A stretch of 14,245 bases of DNA from CF-13 sp035279665 (GTDB lineage Bacteria; Chloroflexota; Dormibacteria; CF-121), in the NCBI GenBank assembly GCA_035279665.1, contig DATEHI010000136.1, positions 1-14,245 on the forward strand. The letters are read 5' to 3'. Made by a program: the position numbers and the translations under genes. The notes below the pieces were generated by a model, which made no database searches, had not been told where the DNA came from, and saw nothing but the letters and a program-made list of their open reading frames with translations. Below, one piece after another: positions 6,180-12,526 of this stretch; within the stretch, counting starts at the first letter, position 1, and each line of letters begins with the position of its first letter.

Positions 6180-6940
6180 AGCTCCACGAGCTCCAGCCCT
6201 CGCCTGGGTCGCACCACTCGCGCAAGCGGGTCGGTCGCGGGCCGGGATCCGGGCATGGCAAGACCGCGACCCGGGGCCAGAAGGGGCAGCGTGCGCGCAC
6301 CTCGGTGAATCTGCCGAAGACGTTCGAGGGCGGCCAGACCCGGCTGACCATGCGGACGCCCAAGCTGCGCGGCTTTCACAACCGCTGGAAGAAACGGTTC
6401 GCGGTGCTGAACCTGACCCGGCTGAACCGCTTCGAGGAGGGCGCCGAGATTCGCCCGGAAACCCTGCTGGAGGCCGGCATCATCAAGGACGTCGGCGCCG
6501 GCATCAAAGTGCTGGGTACCGGTGACCTTAAGCGCAAGCTGACGATCCACGCCCACCAGTTTTCGGCGGAGGCGCGCCGCAAGATCGAGGCCGCCGGCGG
6601 GACGGCAGCCGTTATCGAGGTTCCCCCGCCGATCCGCCCCAAGACCAAGCGGGCGAAGAACCAGCCGAAGCCGGTCAAGCCCGAGCCGGTCGAAAAGGCG
6701 GAAGCGGAAGACGACCCCGCGGCCGCCAGGGCCTCAAAGAAGGCCAGGGCGAAGGCCGAGCAGAGCGTCGGGGCCGAAGCGGGCGGGCCGGGCGAGCAGG
6801 GCGAGCCGGGCGAGCAAGCCGAAACGGGCGAAAAACGCGACCGCGGCGAGAAACGCGAGCGAGGCGAGAAAGGCCAGGCGACCCGTGCGTCCGATGCGGA
6901 GGATTCCCCCAAACCCGATAAGGGTAAAAAGAAGAGCTAG
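6176..6940 (+). CDS. rplO: 50S ribosomal protein L15 with about 105-residue charged C-terminal extension
   Basis: L15 is an internal 50S assembly protein. The N terminus MKLHELQPSPGSHHSRKRVGRG and the Gly/Arg-rich GSGHGKTATRGQKGQRAR are diagnostic, and the fold ends near residue 149 (GGTAAVIEV). The family norm is about 145-150 residues but this protein has 254. Residues 150-254 are Pro/Lys-rich, then Ala/Lys-rich, then a collagen-like Gly-Glu-X run (203-235), ending KPDKGKKKS. The GTG start overlaps the rpmD stop by four bases and gives the exact family N terminus. No stop or frame break separates core and tail. Confidence 0.97.
   Translation: MKLHELQPSPGSHHSRKRVGRGPGSGHGKTATRGQKGQRARTSVNLPKTFEGGQTRLTMRTPKLRGFHNRWKKRFAVLNLTRLNRFEEGAEIRPETLLEAGIIKDVGAGIKVLGTGDLKRKLTIHAHQFSAEARRKIEAAGGTAAVIEVPPPIRPKTKRAKNQPKPVKPEPVEKAEAEDDPAAARASKKARAKAEQSVGAEAGGPGEQGEPGEQAETGEKRDRGEKRERGEKGQATRASDAEDSPKPDKGKKKS
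6782..6880 (+). repeat. Degenerate GGCGAG-based repeat encoding a collagen-like Gly-X-Y tract in L15
   Basis: Residues 203-235 of L15 keep a three-residue period with Gly at 203, 206, 209, 212, 218, 224, 230 and 233, and Ala or Arg in the other slots. Most units are Gly-Glu-(Gln/Pro/Lys). At DNA level, GGCGAG or GGCGAA recurs every 9 or 18 bases. The amino-acid period is directly seen. Whether it forms a triple helix is doubtful, because Pro is rare in the tract. Confidence 0.8.
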
Positions 6941-6942
6941 GC

Positions 6943-8244
6943 ATGTTAGAAGCGATCGGTAACGCACTCCGTATTCCCGAGCTGCGCCGCAAGATCCTCT
7001 TCACGCTCGGACTCTTCCTCGTATTCCGGATCCTGGCGCACATCGCCGTGCCCGGCGCCGACAAGGCCGCGCTCGACAAGCTCTTCAATACCAATGCCTT
7101 CCTCGGTCTGCTCGACCTGTTTTCGGGAGGCGGGCTGTCGACCTTCTCCATCATCGCCATGGGCGTGAACCCCTATATCAACGCCTCGATCATCATGCAG
7201 CTGATGACCGTCGTCTCCACCCGGATGAAGGAGCTGAGCAAGGAAGGGGAGTTCGGCCGGCGCAAGATCACCCGCTGGACCCGCTGGCTCACCGTCGCCC
7301 TTGGCCTGCTTCAGGCCTGGGGCCTCACGCTGGTCTTCAGCCGCCAGGGCGTCCTGTCCAATCTCAGCTGGTTGGGCATCGTGGAGATCATGATCACGCT
7401 GACCGCCGGCACGGTGATGCTGATGTGGTTCGGTGAGCTGATCACCGAATATGGGATCGGCAACGGTATCTCGCTGGTGATCTTCGCCGGCATCGTGGGG
7501 CGGATCCCCAACACCATCTACAACCTGCTGACCGGCGGCGGCTCCGCGAACCTGGCACCGATGCTGCTCTTCGCCGCCCTGGCGGTCGTGGTCACCGCCT
7601 TCATCATCGAGGTGCAGCAGGCCCAACGGAAGATCCCGATACAGTCGGCGCAGCGCGTGGTGGGCCGAAAGATTTACCAGGGGCGCAGCTCCCACCTGCC
7701 GCTCCGTGTCAACCAGGCGGGCGTCATCCCGATCATCTTCGCCATCTCGATCATGTTCTTCCCCGTCATCATCGGGAATTTCCTGGCGACGGCTCCCGAC
7801 CCGTGGGGGACGATCTCGCGGGTGCTCCGCACCTACTGGGTCCCGACCGGTCCCAACATCCCCACCGACATCCTCTATAACTTCGTCTACTTCGTCCTCA
7901 TCTTCGGCTTCACCTACTTCTACACCGCGGTCACCTTCGACCCGGTCGATACGGCCGACTACCTGAAGAAGCACGCCGCCTTCATCCCCGGCATCCGTCC
8001 GGGCGTGGCGACGGCGCAGTACCTGGACCGCACCATGACGCGCATCACCTTTGCCGGCGCCCTCTTTCTCGGTGGCGTGACCGTGCTGATTCCCCTACTG
8101 GCTACGGCACTGACCCGAATACCAACGCAGAACATGTACCTCGGAGGGACCGCGATCCTGATCGTGGTCGGCGTTGCGCTCGACACCATGAAACAGATCG
8201 AGACGCAGCTGATCATGCGTCAATACAAGGGGTTCATAAAGTAG
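6943..8244 (+). CDS. secY: Protein translocase subunit SecY
   Basis: SecY is the channel of the SecYEG translocon in the cytoplasmic membrane. The 433-residue product has the usual length and about ten hydrophobic segments. Family landmarks are the plug/TM2 region (FSGGGLSTFSIIAMGVNPYI, near residues 60-80), the ITEYGIGNGISLVIFAGIV segment, the cytosolic C4 loop QRKIPIQSAQRVVGRK, and the C5 loop PGIRPGVATAQYLDRTMTRIT that engages SecA and the ribosome. It begins two bases after rplO, with only a weak AAGAAG purine stretch upstream. It is the usual distal spc gene. Confidence 0.98.
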   Translation: MLEAIGNALRIPELRRKILFTLGLFLVFRILAHIAVPGADKAALDKLFNTNAFLGLLDLFSGGGLSTFSIIAMGVNPYINASIIMQLMTVVSTRMKELSKEGEFGRRKITRWTRWLTVALGLLQAWGLTLVFSRQGVLSNLSWLGIVEIMITLTAGTVMLMWFGELITEYGIGNGISLVIFAGIVGRIPNTIYNLLTGGGSANLAPMLLFAALAVVVTAFIIEVQQAQRKIPIQSAQRVVGRKIYQGRSSHLPLRVNQAGVIPIIFAISIMFFPVIIGNFLATAPDPWGTISRVLRTYWVPTGPNIPTDILYNFVYFVLIFGFTYFYTAVTFDPVDTADYLKKHAAFIPGIRPGVATAQYLDRTMTRITFAGALFLGGVTVLIPLLATALTRIPTQNMYLGGTAILIVVGVALDTMKQIETQLIMRQYKGFIK

Positions 8245-8258
8245 CGACCTCAGGTCGC
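8244..8258 (+). other. 15-base palindrome in the secY-adk gap
   Basis: GCGACCTCAGGTCGC is fully symmetric around the central C and can form a hairpin with a six-pair stem and TCA loop. It begins at the last base of the secY stop codon and ends 11 bases before the adk ATG. There is no U-tract after it, so it is not a standard intrinsic terminator. It could be a protein-binding operator, an RNA processing site, or chance in GC-rich DNA. Confidence 0.6.
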
Positions 8259-8269
8259 GAACTGTCCAC

Positions 8270-8938
8270 ATGAATCTGATTCTTTTTGGCGCGCCGGGCG
8301 CCGGCAAAGGCACCCAGACGGGGTCCCTGATCGAGACCTATCACATCCCGGCGATCGCGACCGGCGATATGCTGCGCGAGCAGCGGCGAGCCGGGTCAGC
8401 GCTTGGGGAAAAGGTGAAAGGCTACATGGACCGCGGCGAGCTGGTGCCGGACGAGCTGATGATCGATATCATCAAGACCCGCCTGAAGAAGCCCGACGCG
8501 AAGGACGGCTTCATCCTCGATGGCTTCCCGCGGACGGTCGCCCAGGCCGAGGCCCTTGACGCCATGCTCGACCAGCTCGGGCGGCGGGTCGACGCGGTGA
8601 TCTACCTGCGGGTGAGCCGCCAGGTGTTGATCGACCGCCTGTCGCATCGTTACAGCTGTCGGACCTGCCACGCGGTCTACACCTTCACACCGCAACAGGC
8701 CCGCGAGCTGCCGCGCTGCACGCTCGACGGCGGCGAGCTCTACCAGCGGCCGGACGACCGTACCGAGATCGTGGCGCACCGCATCGACGTCTTCCTCACG
8801 CACACCGCGCCCTTGATCGATTACTACACGGCCCAGCACAAGCTGGAGAACATCGACGGCCAGATGTCGGTGGAGGCCGTGCGCGCGGACATCACCCGCC
8901 GGCTGAGCGCCCTCCGCAAGGGGGCCGGCTCGCGATGA
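8270..8938 (+). CDS. adk: Adenylate kinase, zinc-lid form
   Basis: Adk converts ATP and AMP to two ADP in the cytosol. The P-loop GAPGAGKGT is at residues 7-15, the AMP-site TGDMLR at 31-36 and DGFPRT at 84-89. The long LID holds Cys130, Cys133, Cys150 and Asp153, the Cys3-Asp zinc site known from Gram-positive Adk. The length of 222 is normal for the long form. No ribosome-binding site is visible before the ATG; the 25-base leader is taken up mainly by a palindrome. The stop overlaps map as ATGA. Confidence 0.98.
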   Translation: MNLILFGAPGAGKGTQTGSLIETYHIPAIATGDMLREQRRAGSALGEKVKGYMDRGELVPDELMIDIIKTRLKKPDAKDGFILDGFPRTVAQAEALDAMLDQLGRRVDAVIYLRVSRQVLIDRLSHRYSCRTCHAVYTFTPQQARELPRCTLDGGELYQRPDDRTEIVAHRIDVFLTHTAPLIDYYTAQHKLENIDGQMSVEAVRADITRRLSALRKGAGSR

Positions 8939-9705
8939 TCATCTACAAGTCGGCGGCCGAGGTCGAGCTGATGCGGGAGGCGGGCGCCATCCTGGGCGAG
9001 GCCCTCGCCCACCTGCAGACGATGGCGCGGCCTGGGGTCACCTTGCTGGAGCTGGACCGCGAGGCGGATCGATTCATCCGGGCCCGAGACTGTATCCCCG
9101 GGTTCATCGGCTACCAGGGATACCAGCACGCCATCTGCACCTCGGTGAACGACCAGGTCGTTCATGGGATCCCGACCAATCGCAAGCTCCGAGAGGGCGA
9201 CCTCTTGAGCCTTGACGCCGGCCTGATCCACCGTGGGTTCTGGGCGGATGCGGGGCTCAGCGTCGGCATTGGCAAGCTTTCGCCCCTGGCGCAGCGGCTG
9301 ATGGATGTCACCCGGGAGTCCCTGAGCATCGGGATCGACCAGGCGCGGGTTGGCAACAGAATTGGCGACATCAGTGCCGCCGTGCAGCGGCACGTCGAGC
9401 AGGCTGGCTTTTCCGTCGTCCGCTCGTTCGTTGGGCACGGCATCGGCCGGGACATGCACGAGGACCCCCAGGTCCCCAACTTCGGCGTCGCCGGCACCGG
9501 GCCGCTGCTGAAGCCGGGGATGGTGCTGGCGATAGAACCGATGGTGAACGCCGGTGGACCCGACGTCGCGCTGCTGGGCGACCAGTGGACGGTGGTCACC
9601 GTCGACCACAGCCTGTCCGCCTACTTTGAACACTCGGTGGCGATCACCGCGGACGGGCCCGAGATCCTGACGGTCTCGAAGAAGGCCCTCCAGGCACGCC
9701 CATGA
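8935..9705 (+). CDS. map: Methionine aminopeptidase, type I
   Basis: Map removes the initiator Met from new proteins at the ribosome. The pita-bread fold has all expected metal ligands: Asp94 (SLDAG), Asp105 (WADAG), His168 (GHGIG), Glu201 (IEPM) and Glu232 (FEHS), plus the substrate His77 in VVHGIP. The length of 256 matches the short type Ia form, without an N-terminal zinc or SH3-binding extension. The ATG overlaps the adk stop by four bases. A nine-pair hairpin covers the stop codon, and then comes the largest gap of the window. Confidence 0.98.
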   Translation: MIIYKSAAEVELMREAGAILGEALAHLQTMARPGVTLLELDREADRFIRARDCIPGFIGYQGYQHAICTSVNDQVVHGIPTNRKLREGDLLSLDAGLIHRGFWADAGLSVGIGKLSPLAQRLMDVTRESLSIGIDQARVGNRIGDISAAVQRHVEQAGFSVVRSFVGHGIGRDMHEDPQVPNFGVAGTGPLLKPGMVLAIEPMVNAGGPDVALLGDQWTVVTVDHSLSAYFEHSVAITADGPEILTVSKKALQARP

Positions 9706-9712
9706 GGGCCTT
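9682..9712 (+). other. Stem-loop over the map stop codon
   Basis: AAGGCCCTC (9682-9690) and GAGGGCCTT (9704-9712) are exact reverse complements with a 13-base loop, giving a nine-pair GC-rich stem that includes the map TGA. No U-run follows, so classical termination is doubtful. It may attenuate, protect or mark the 3' end of the spc transcript before the infA promoter. Confidence 0.6.
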
Positions 9713-9714
9713 GG

Positions 9715-9741
9715 TTGGAGCTGGCGATCTTGTGGTAAGCT
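9715..9741 (+). promoter_or_regulatory. Putative sigma-70-type promoter for infA and the alpha operon
   Basis: A -10-like TAAGCT (9736-9741, fits TAnnnT) is preceded directly by TGG, giving an extended -10. A weak -35-like TTGGAG lies at 9715-9720 with a 15-base spacer; TTGGTT at 9711 with a 19-base spacer is an alternative. Predicted transcription start is about 9748. It sits in the only sizeable gap of the cluster, where an internal promoter would be expected. This is pattern reading only. Confidence 0.42.
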
Positions 9742-9752
9742 ATTCGTTCGTG

Positions 9753-9768
9753 CGCCGGAAATCCGGCG
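9753..9768 (+). other. Short perfect stem-loop in the infA leader
   Basis: CGCCGG, loop AAAT, CCGGCG: six GC pairs closing a four-base loop, 22 bases before the infA ATG and just after the predicted transcription start. No U-tract follows. It could stabilise the mRNA 5' end or modulate infA translation. Confidence 0.6.
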
Positions 9769-9790
9769 ATCTCGTCATGGGTATTTGCTG

Positions 9791-9997
9791 ATGACGGGGA
9801 TTGTCGTCGGACGGGTGGTGGAGCCGATGCCCAACGCGCTCTACCGTGTCGAACTCGAGACCGGCCACAGGATCGTTGCACACGTGGCGCCGGCCGCGCG
9901 GCTTCGGTTTCTCCGGGTGATCCCGGGTGACCGCGTCCGCGTCGAGGTGTCGCCGCTCGATCCGGGGCGCGGGCGAATCGTCAGAAAGGCAGAGTGA
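9791..9997 (+). CDS. infA: Translation initiation factor IF-1, short N terminus
   Basis: IF-1 is an OB-fold factor bound in the 30S A site during initiation. GRVVEPMPNALYRVELETGHRIVAHV, VIPGDRVRVEVSPLDPGRGRI and the small size identify it. The ATG gives 68 residues; family members have about 72 and begin with MAKED-like residues that are missing here. In-frame TTG at 9785 and CTG at 9788 would add only two residues. The usual SGKMRK stretch reads APAARL, so the conserved Lys is absent while the Arg remains. The ribosome-binding site is weak (GGG nine bases upstream). Identity is safe; the start is moderately sure. Confidence 0.93.
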   Translation: MTGIVVGRVVEPMPNALYRVELETGHRIVAHVAPAARLRFLRVIPGDRVRVEVSPLDPGRGRIVRKAE

Positions 9998-10001
9998 GGA
10001 A

Positions 10002-10115
10002 ATGAAAGTCCGGGCGTCGGTAAAGAAGATATGTGCGAAGTGCAAGGTCATCAAGCGCGGCGGCCAGGTGCGGGTCATCTGCGTGACGCCGAAACACAAC
10101 CAGAGGCAGGGATAA
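10002..10115 (+). CDS. rpmJ: 50S ribosomal protein L36, zinc-binding form
   Basis: L36 is the smallest 50S protein and stabilises 23S rRNA. All 37 residues match the family: MKVRASVKKICAKCKVIKR and the end CVTPKHNQRQG. Zinc ligands are Cys11, Cys14, Cys27 and His32, so this is the C+ form. The ATG follows the infA TGA by four bases, with GAGGAA between acting as ribosome-binding site. Its place between infA and rpsM is the standard one. Confidence 0.98.
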   Translation: MKVRASVKKICAKCKVIKRGGQVRVICVTPKHNQRQG

Positions 10116-10123
10116 GAAGGTAG

Positions 10124-10507
10124 ATGGCTCGAATTGCCGGCGTTGATATTCCCCGCGAGAAGCGCGTCGAAATCGCCCTCACCTACATCTTCGGGGTGGG
10201 ACCGCACACCGCGCGCCGCGTCTTGACCATCGCCAACGTCGATCCGAACATGCGCGTCAAGAACCTGAATGACGAGCAGATCGGCCGGCTCCGCGACGTT
10301 CTCGACAAGGAAGCCAAGGTTGAAGGCGAGCTGCGCCGCGAGATCGCGCTCAACATCAAGCGCCTGATGGAGATCGGGACCTATCGCGGCCTGCGCCACC
10401 GGCGAGGCCTGCCCGTCCGCGGGCAGCGGACCCGCACCAATGCCCGTACCCGCCGCGGCCCGCGCAAGACGGTCGGCGTTCGCAAGAAGGCCGAGGCAAA
10501 GAAGTAA
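10124..10507 (+). CDS. rpsM: 30S ribosomal protein S13
   Basis: S13 is in the 30S head and makes bridges to the 50S and contacts to P-site tRNA. The start MARIAGVDIPREKRVEIALTYIFGVG, then GTYRGLRHRRGLPVRGQRTRTNARTRRGPRK, identify it. The length of 127 is normal, with a basic tail (KKAEAKK). An AGAAGG site lies three bases before the ATG. In E. coli the S4 repressor acts on a pseudoknot before rpsM; only eight bases separate rpmJ and rpsM here, so any such element would have to overlap rpmJ. Confidence 0.98.
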   Translation: MARIAGVDIPREKRVEIALTYIFGVGPHTARRVLTIANVDPNMRVKNLNDEQIGRLRDVLDKEAKVEGELRREIALNIKRLMEIGTYRGLRHRRGLPVRGQRTRTNARTRRGPRKTVGVRKKAEAKK

Positions 10508-10510
10508 CGC

Positions 10511-10903
10511 ATGCCCAAGAAGAAAGTCGTCCGCACCCGCCGCCGCGAGAAGAAGCACGTCACGGTGGGCCAGGCACACATCCAGTCAACCTTCAACAAC
10601 ACCGTGGTGTCGCTGACCGACGCCCAGGGCAACGTGCTCGCCTGGGGAAGCGCCGGCAGCCAGGGCTTCAAGGGATCGCGCAAGAGCACGCCCTTCGCCG
10701 CCCAGATCACCGCCGAAGCGACGGCGCGGCGCGCGATGGAGCACGGCCTTAAGCAGATCGAGATCTTCGTCAAGGGCCCCGGAGCCGGCCGCGAGGCCGC
10801 CATCCGTTCGCTGCAGGCGGCGGGTCTCGAAGTCACCGCGATCACCGACGTCACCCCCATCCCGCACAACGGCTGCCGTCCACCGAAGCGGAGGCGAGTC
10901 TAG
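10511..10903 (+). CDS. rpsK: 30S ribosomal protein S11
   Basis: S11 is on the 30S platform near the Shine-Dalgarno helix. Features are a basic N terminus (KKKVVRTRRREKKH), HIQSTFNNTVVSLTDAQGNVLAWGSAGSQGFKGSRKSTPFAAQ, and the end VTPIPHNGCRPPKRRRV with the Asn-Gly pair known to form isoaspartate in this family. The length of 130 is normal. It starts three bases after rpsM, and its TAG directly abuts the rpsD GTG. Confidence 0.98.
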   Translation: MPKKKVVRTRRREKKHVTVGQAHIQSTFNNTVVSLTDAQGNVLAWGSAGSQGFKGSRKSTPFAAQITAEATARRAMEHGLKQIEIFVKGPGAGREAAIRSLQAAGLEVTAITDVTPIPHNGCRPPKRRRV

Positions 10904-11530
10904 GTGGCCCGCTACGAAGGCCCGGTTTGCCGCCACTGCCGCCGCGAGGGCGTCAAGCTCTTCCTCAAGGGGGAGAAGTGCTTGACCAAGTGCACCCTGG
11001 ACCGTCGGGCGATGCCGCCCGGCATGCACACCCAGGTCCGCCGCCGCAAGGTCTCTGACTATGGGATCCAGCTACGGGCCAAGCAGCGGGCGCGCCGGAT
11101 CTACTTCCTGCTCGAGGGTCAGTTCCGGCTCTACTTCGACCGCGCGGCCAAGATGGCCGGCGTCACCGGCCTCAACCTGCTCCGCCTCCTGGAGACGCGG
11201 CTGGACAACGTCGTCTACCGGGTCGGCTTTGCCGCCTCGCGTCGCGATGCCCGGCAGCTCGTCTCGCATCGACACGTCACCGTCAACGGCCGGCTCGTCA
11301 ACATCCCCTCGTATGCCGTGCGCATCGGCGATGTGATCGCGATCAAGGACAAGAGCAAGGAGGTCGATCGCATCAAGAATGCCCTCGACGCCGGCGAGCA
11401 GCGGCCCGTCGTTCCCTGGCTGAGCCTGGACAAAGACAACATGACCGCGAAAGTCACCGCGCAACCCGGACGCGATGACATGGACCAGACCATCCAGGAG
11501 CAGCTGATCGTCGAGTTTTATTCGCGCTAG
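10904..11530 (+). CDS. rpsD: 30S ribosomal protein S4, zinc-type N terminus
   Basis: S4 nucleates 30S assembly and represses the alpha operon in several bacteria. It starts MARYEGPVCRHCRREGVKLFLKGEKC and ends EQLIVEFYSR; the S4 RNA-binding domain RLDNVVYRVGFAASRRDARQLVSHRHVTVNG lies around residues 97-130. The length of 208 is normal. Cys9, Cys12, Cys26 and Cys30 form the zinc site; the last pair has three residues between, whereas I recall four in Thermus S4. The start is GTG directly after the rpsK stop, with GGAGG nine bases upstream. Confidence 0.98.
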   Translation: MARYEGPVCRHCRREGVKLFLKGEKCLTKCTLDRRAMPPGMHTQVRRRKVSDYGIQLRAKQRARRIYFLLEGQFRLYFDRAAKMAGVTGLNLLRLLETRLDNVVYRVGFAASRRDARQLVSHRHVTVNGRLVNIPSYAVRIGDVIAIKDKSKEVDRIKNALDAGEQRPVVPWLSLDKDNMTAKVTAQPGRDDMDQTIQEQLIVEFYSR

Positions 11531-11545
11531 CGAACCCATTCATAC

Positions 11546-11551
11546 AAGGAG
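11546..11551 (+). promoter_or_regulatory. Shine-Dalgarno site for rpoA
   Basis: AAGGAG lies four bases before the rpoA ATG, in a 25-base gap. Unlike most genes here, rpoA has its own strong site rather than an overlap, consistent with independent tuning of RNA polymerase alpha synthesis. Confidence 0.7.
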
Positions 11552-11555
11552 AACC

Positions 11556-12512
11556 ATGATCGATATCGCCCAACCCCAGGTCAAAAGCATCGAGAACTCC
11601 GCCACCTATGGAAAGTTCGAGATCGAGCCGCTCGAGCCCGGCTTCGGCACCACGCTCGGCAACGCGCTGCGCCGCGTCCTGCTCTCCACGCTGAAGGGCG
11701 CCGCCGTCACCTCGGTCTCGATCGAGGGTGTGGCGCACGAGTTTTCCTCGATCCCATACGTCAAGGAAGACGTAACCGAGATCATCCTCAACCTCAAGGG
11801 GTTGAATCTGATCTCCTACAGTGACGACCCCGTCCGCCTCACGCTGGACGTCACCGGCCCCCGCGAGGTGAAGGCGTCCGACATCCAGGCGCCGAGTGAC
11901 GTCGAGATCGTCAACCCCGAGCTCTACATCTGCACGCTCGACAGCAACAAGGGCCGGCTCCGCATGGAGCTGACGGTCGAGCGCGGCAAGGGCTATGTGC
12001 CCGCCGAGCGGAACAAGAAAGAAGGCCAGCCGATTGGTGTGATTCCGATCGATGCCATCTTCAGCCCGGTGGTGAAGGCCAACTTCCTGATCGAGAAGAC
12101 CCGCGTCGGCCAGGAGACCGATTGGGACAAGCTGATCCTCGAGGTCTGGACCGACGGCACGATCGTCCCGGACCAGGCCATCAGCGAGGCGGCCAAGCAG
12201 TTCACCTCCCACCTGGGGCTGTTCACCCGCTTCACCGAGCGGATCAAGGATGCCGACGTGCCGCAACAGAAGGGAAACGACCTCTCCTCGCGGCTGGCGG
12301 ACGTGCCGATTGAGGACCTCGACCTGTCGGTCCGCGCCCTCAACTGCCTGAAGGCGAACGAGATCACCAAGGTTGGCCAGCTGGTGGCGCTGCGCGAGGA
12401 GGACCTGCTGAGCCTGCGCAACTTCGGCCGCAAGTCCTTGGACGAGATCAAGGAAAAATTGGTTCAGCGCGGCTTCCTGACGCCGGAAGAGCTGACCAAG
12501 GTCCTGGTCTAA
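11556..12512 (+). CDS. rpoA: DNA-directed RNA polymerase subunit alpha
   Basis: The alpha dimer nucleates RNA polymerase assembly and its C-terminal domain binds UP elements and activators. The N-terminal domain (about residues 1-225) has FEIEPLEPGFGTTLGNALRRVLLS and the YVPAERNK insert; a short linker follows; the C-terminal domain (about 243-305) has LDLSVRALNCLKANEI and NFGRKSLDEIK. Arg260, Asn263, Gly281, Lys283 and Ser284 correspond to the DNA-contacting residues of E. coli alpha (Arg265, Asn268, Gly296, Lys298, Ser299). The length of 318 is normal. Confidence 0.98.
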   Translation: MIDIAQPQVKSIENSATYGKFEIEPLEPGFGTTLGNALRRVLLSTLKGAAVTSVSIEGVAHEFSSIPYVKEDVTEIILNLKGLNLISYSDDPVRLTLDVTGPREVKASDIQAPSDVEIVNPELYICTLDSNKGRLRMELTVERGKGYVPAERNKKEGQPIGVIPIDAIFSPVVKANFLIEKTRVGQETDWDKLILEVWTDGTIVPDQAISEAAKQFTSHLGLFTRFTERIKDADVPQQKGNDLSSRLADVPIEDLDLSVRALNCLKANEITKVGQLVALREEDLLSLRNFGRKSLDEIKEKLVQRGFLTPEELTKVLV

Positions 12513-12526
12513 GAGGCCAGCGGCGG

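Noticed and set aside
6946..7974. Long minus-strand open frame (342 codons) opposite secY
   Set aside because: It is the mirror of a GC-rich coding gene; its product is a charged, repetitive mix of Asp, Gly, Arg and His with no fold, and secY on the plus strand is certain.
8824..9633. Minus-strand open frame of 269 codons opposite map
   Set aside because: map has all five metal ligands in the plus frame; the antisense product shows no recognisable motif.
9682..9712. Intrinsic terminator at the end of map
   Set aside because: The nine-pair stem is good, but the next bases are GGTTGGAG, not a U-tract. Termination is possible only by another mechanism.
9753..9768. Intrinsic terminator in the infA leader
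   Set aside because: The stem is only six pairs and no U-run follows, so it does not meet the pattern; it is kept as a stem-loop only.
11521..11534. Small inverted repeat TTCGC-GCTA-GCGAA at the rpsD stop as an S4 operator
   Set aside because: Five weak pairs, and known S4 control acts upstream of rpsM through a pseudoknot; chance is more likely.
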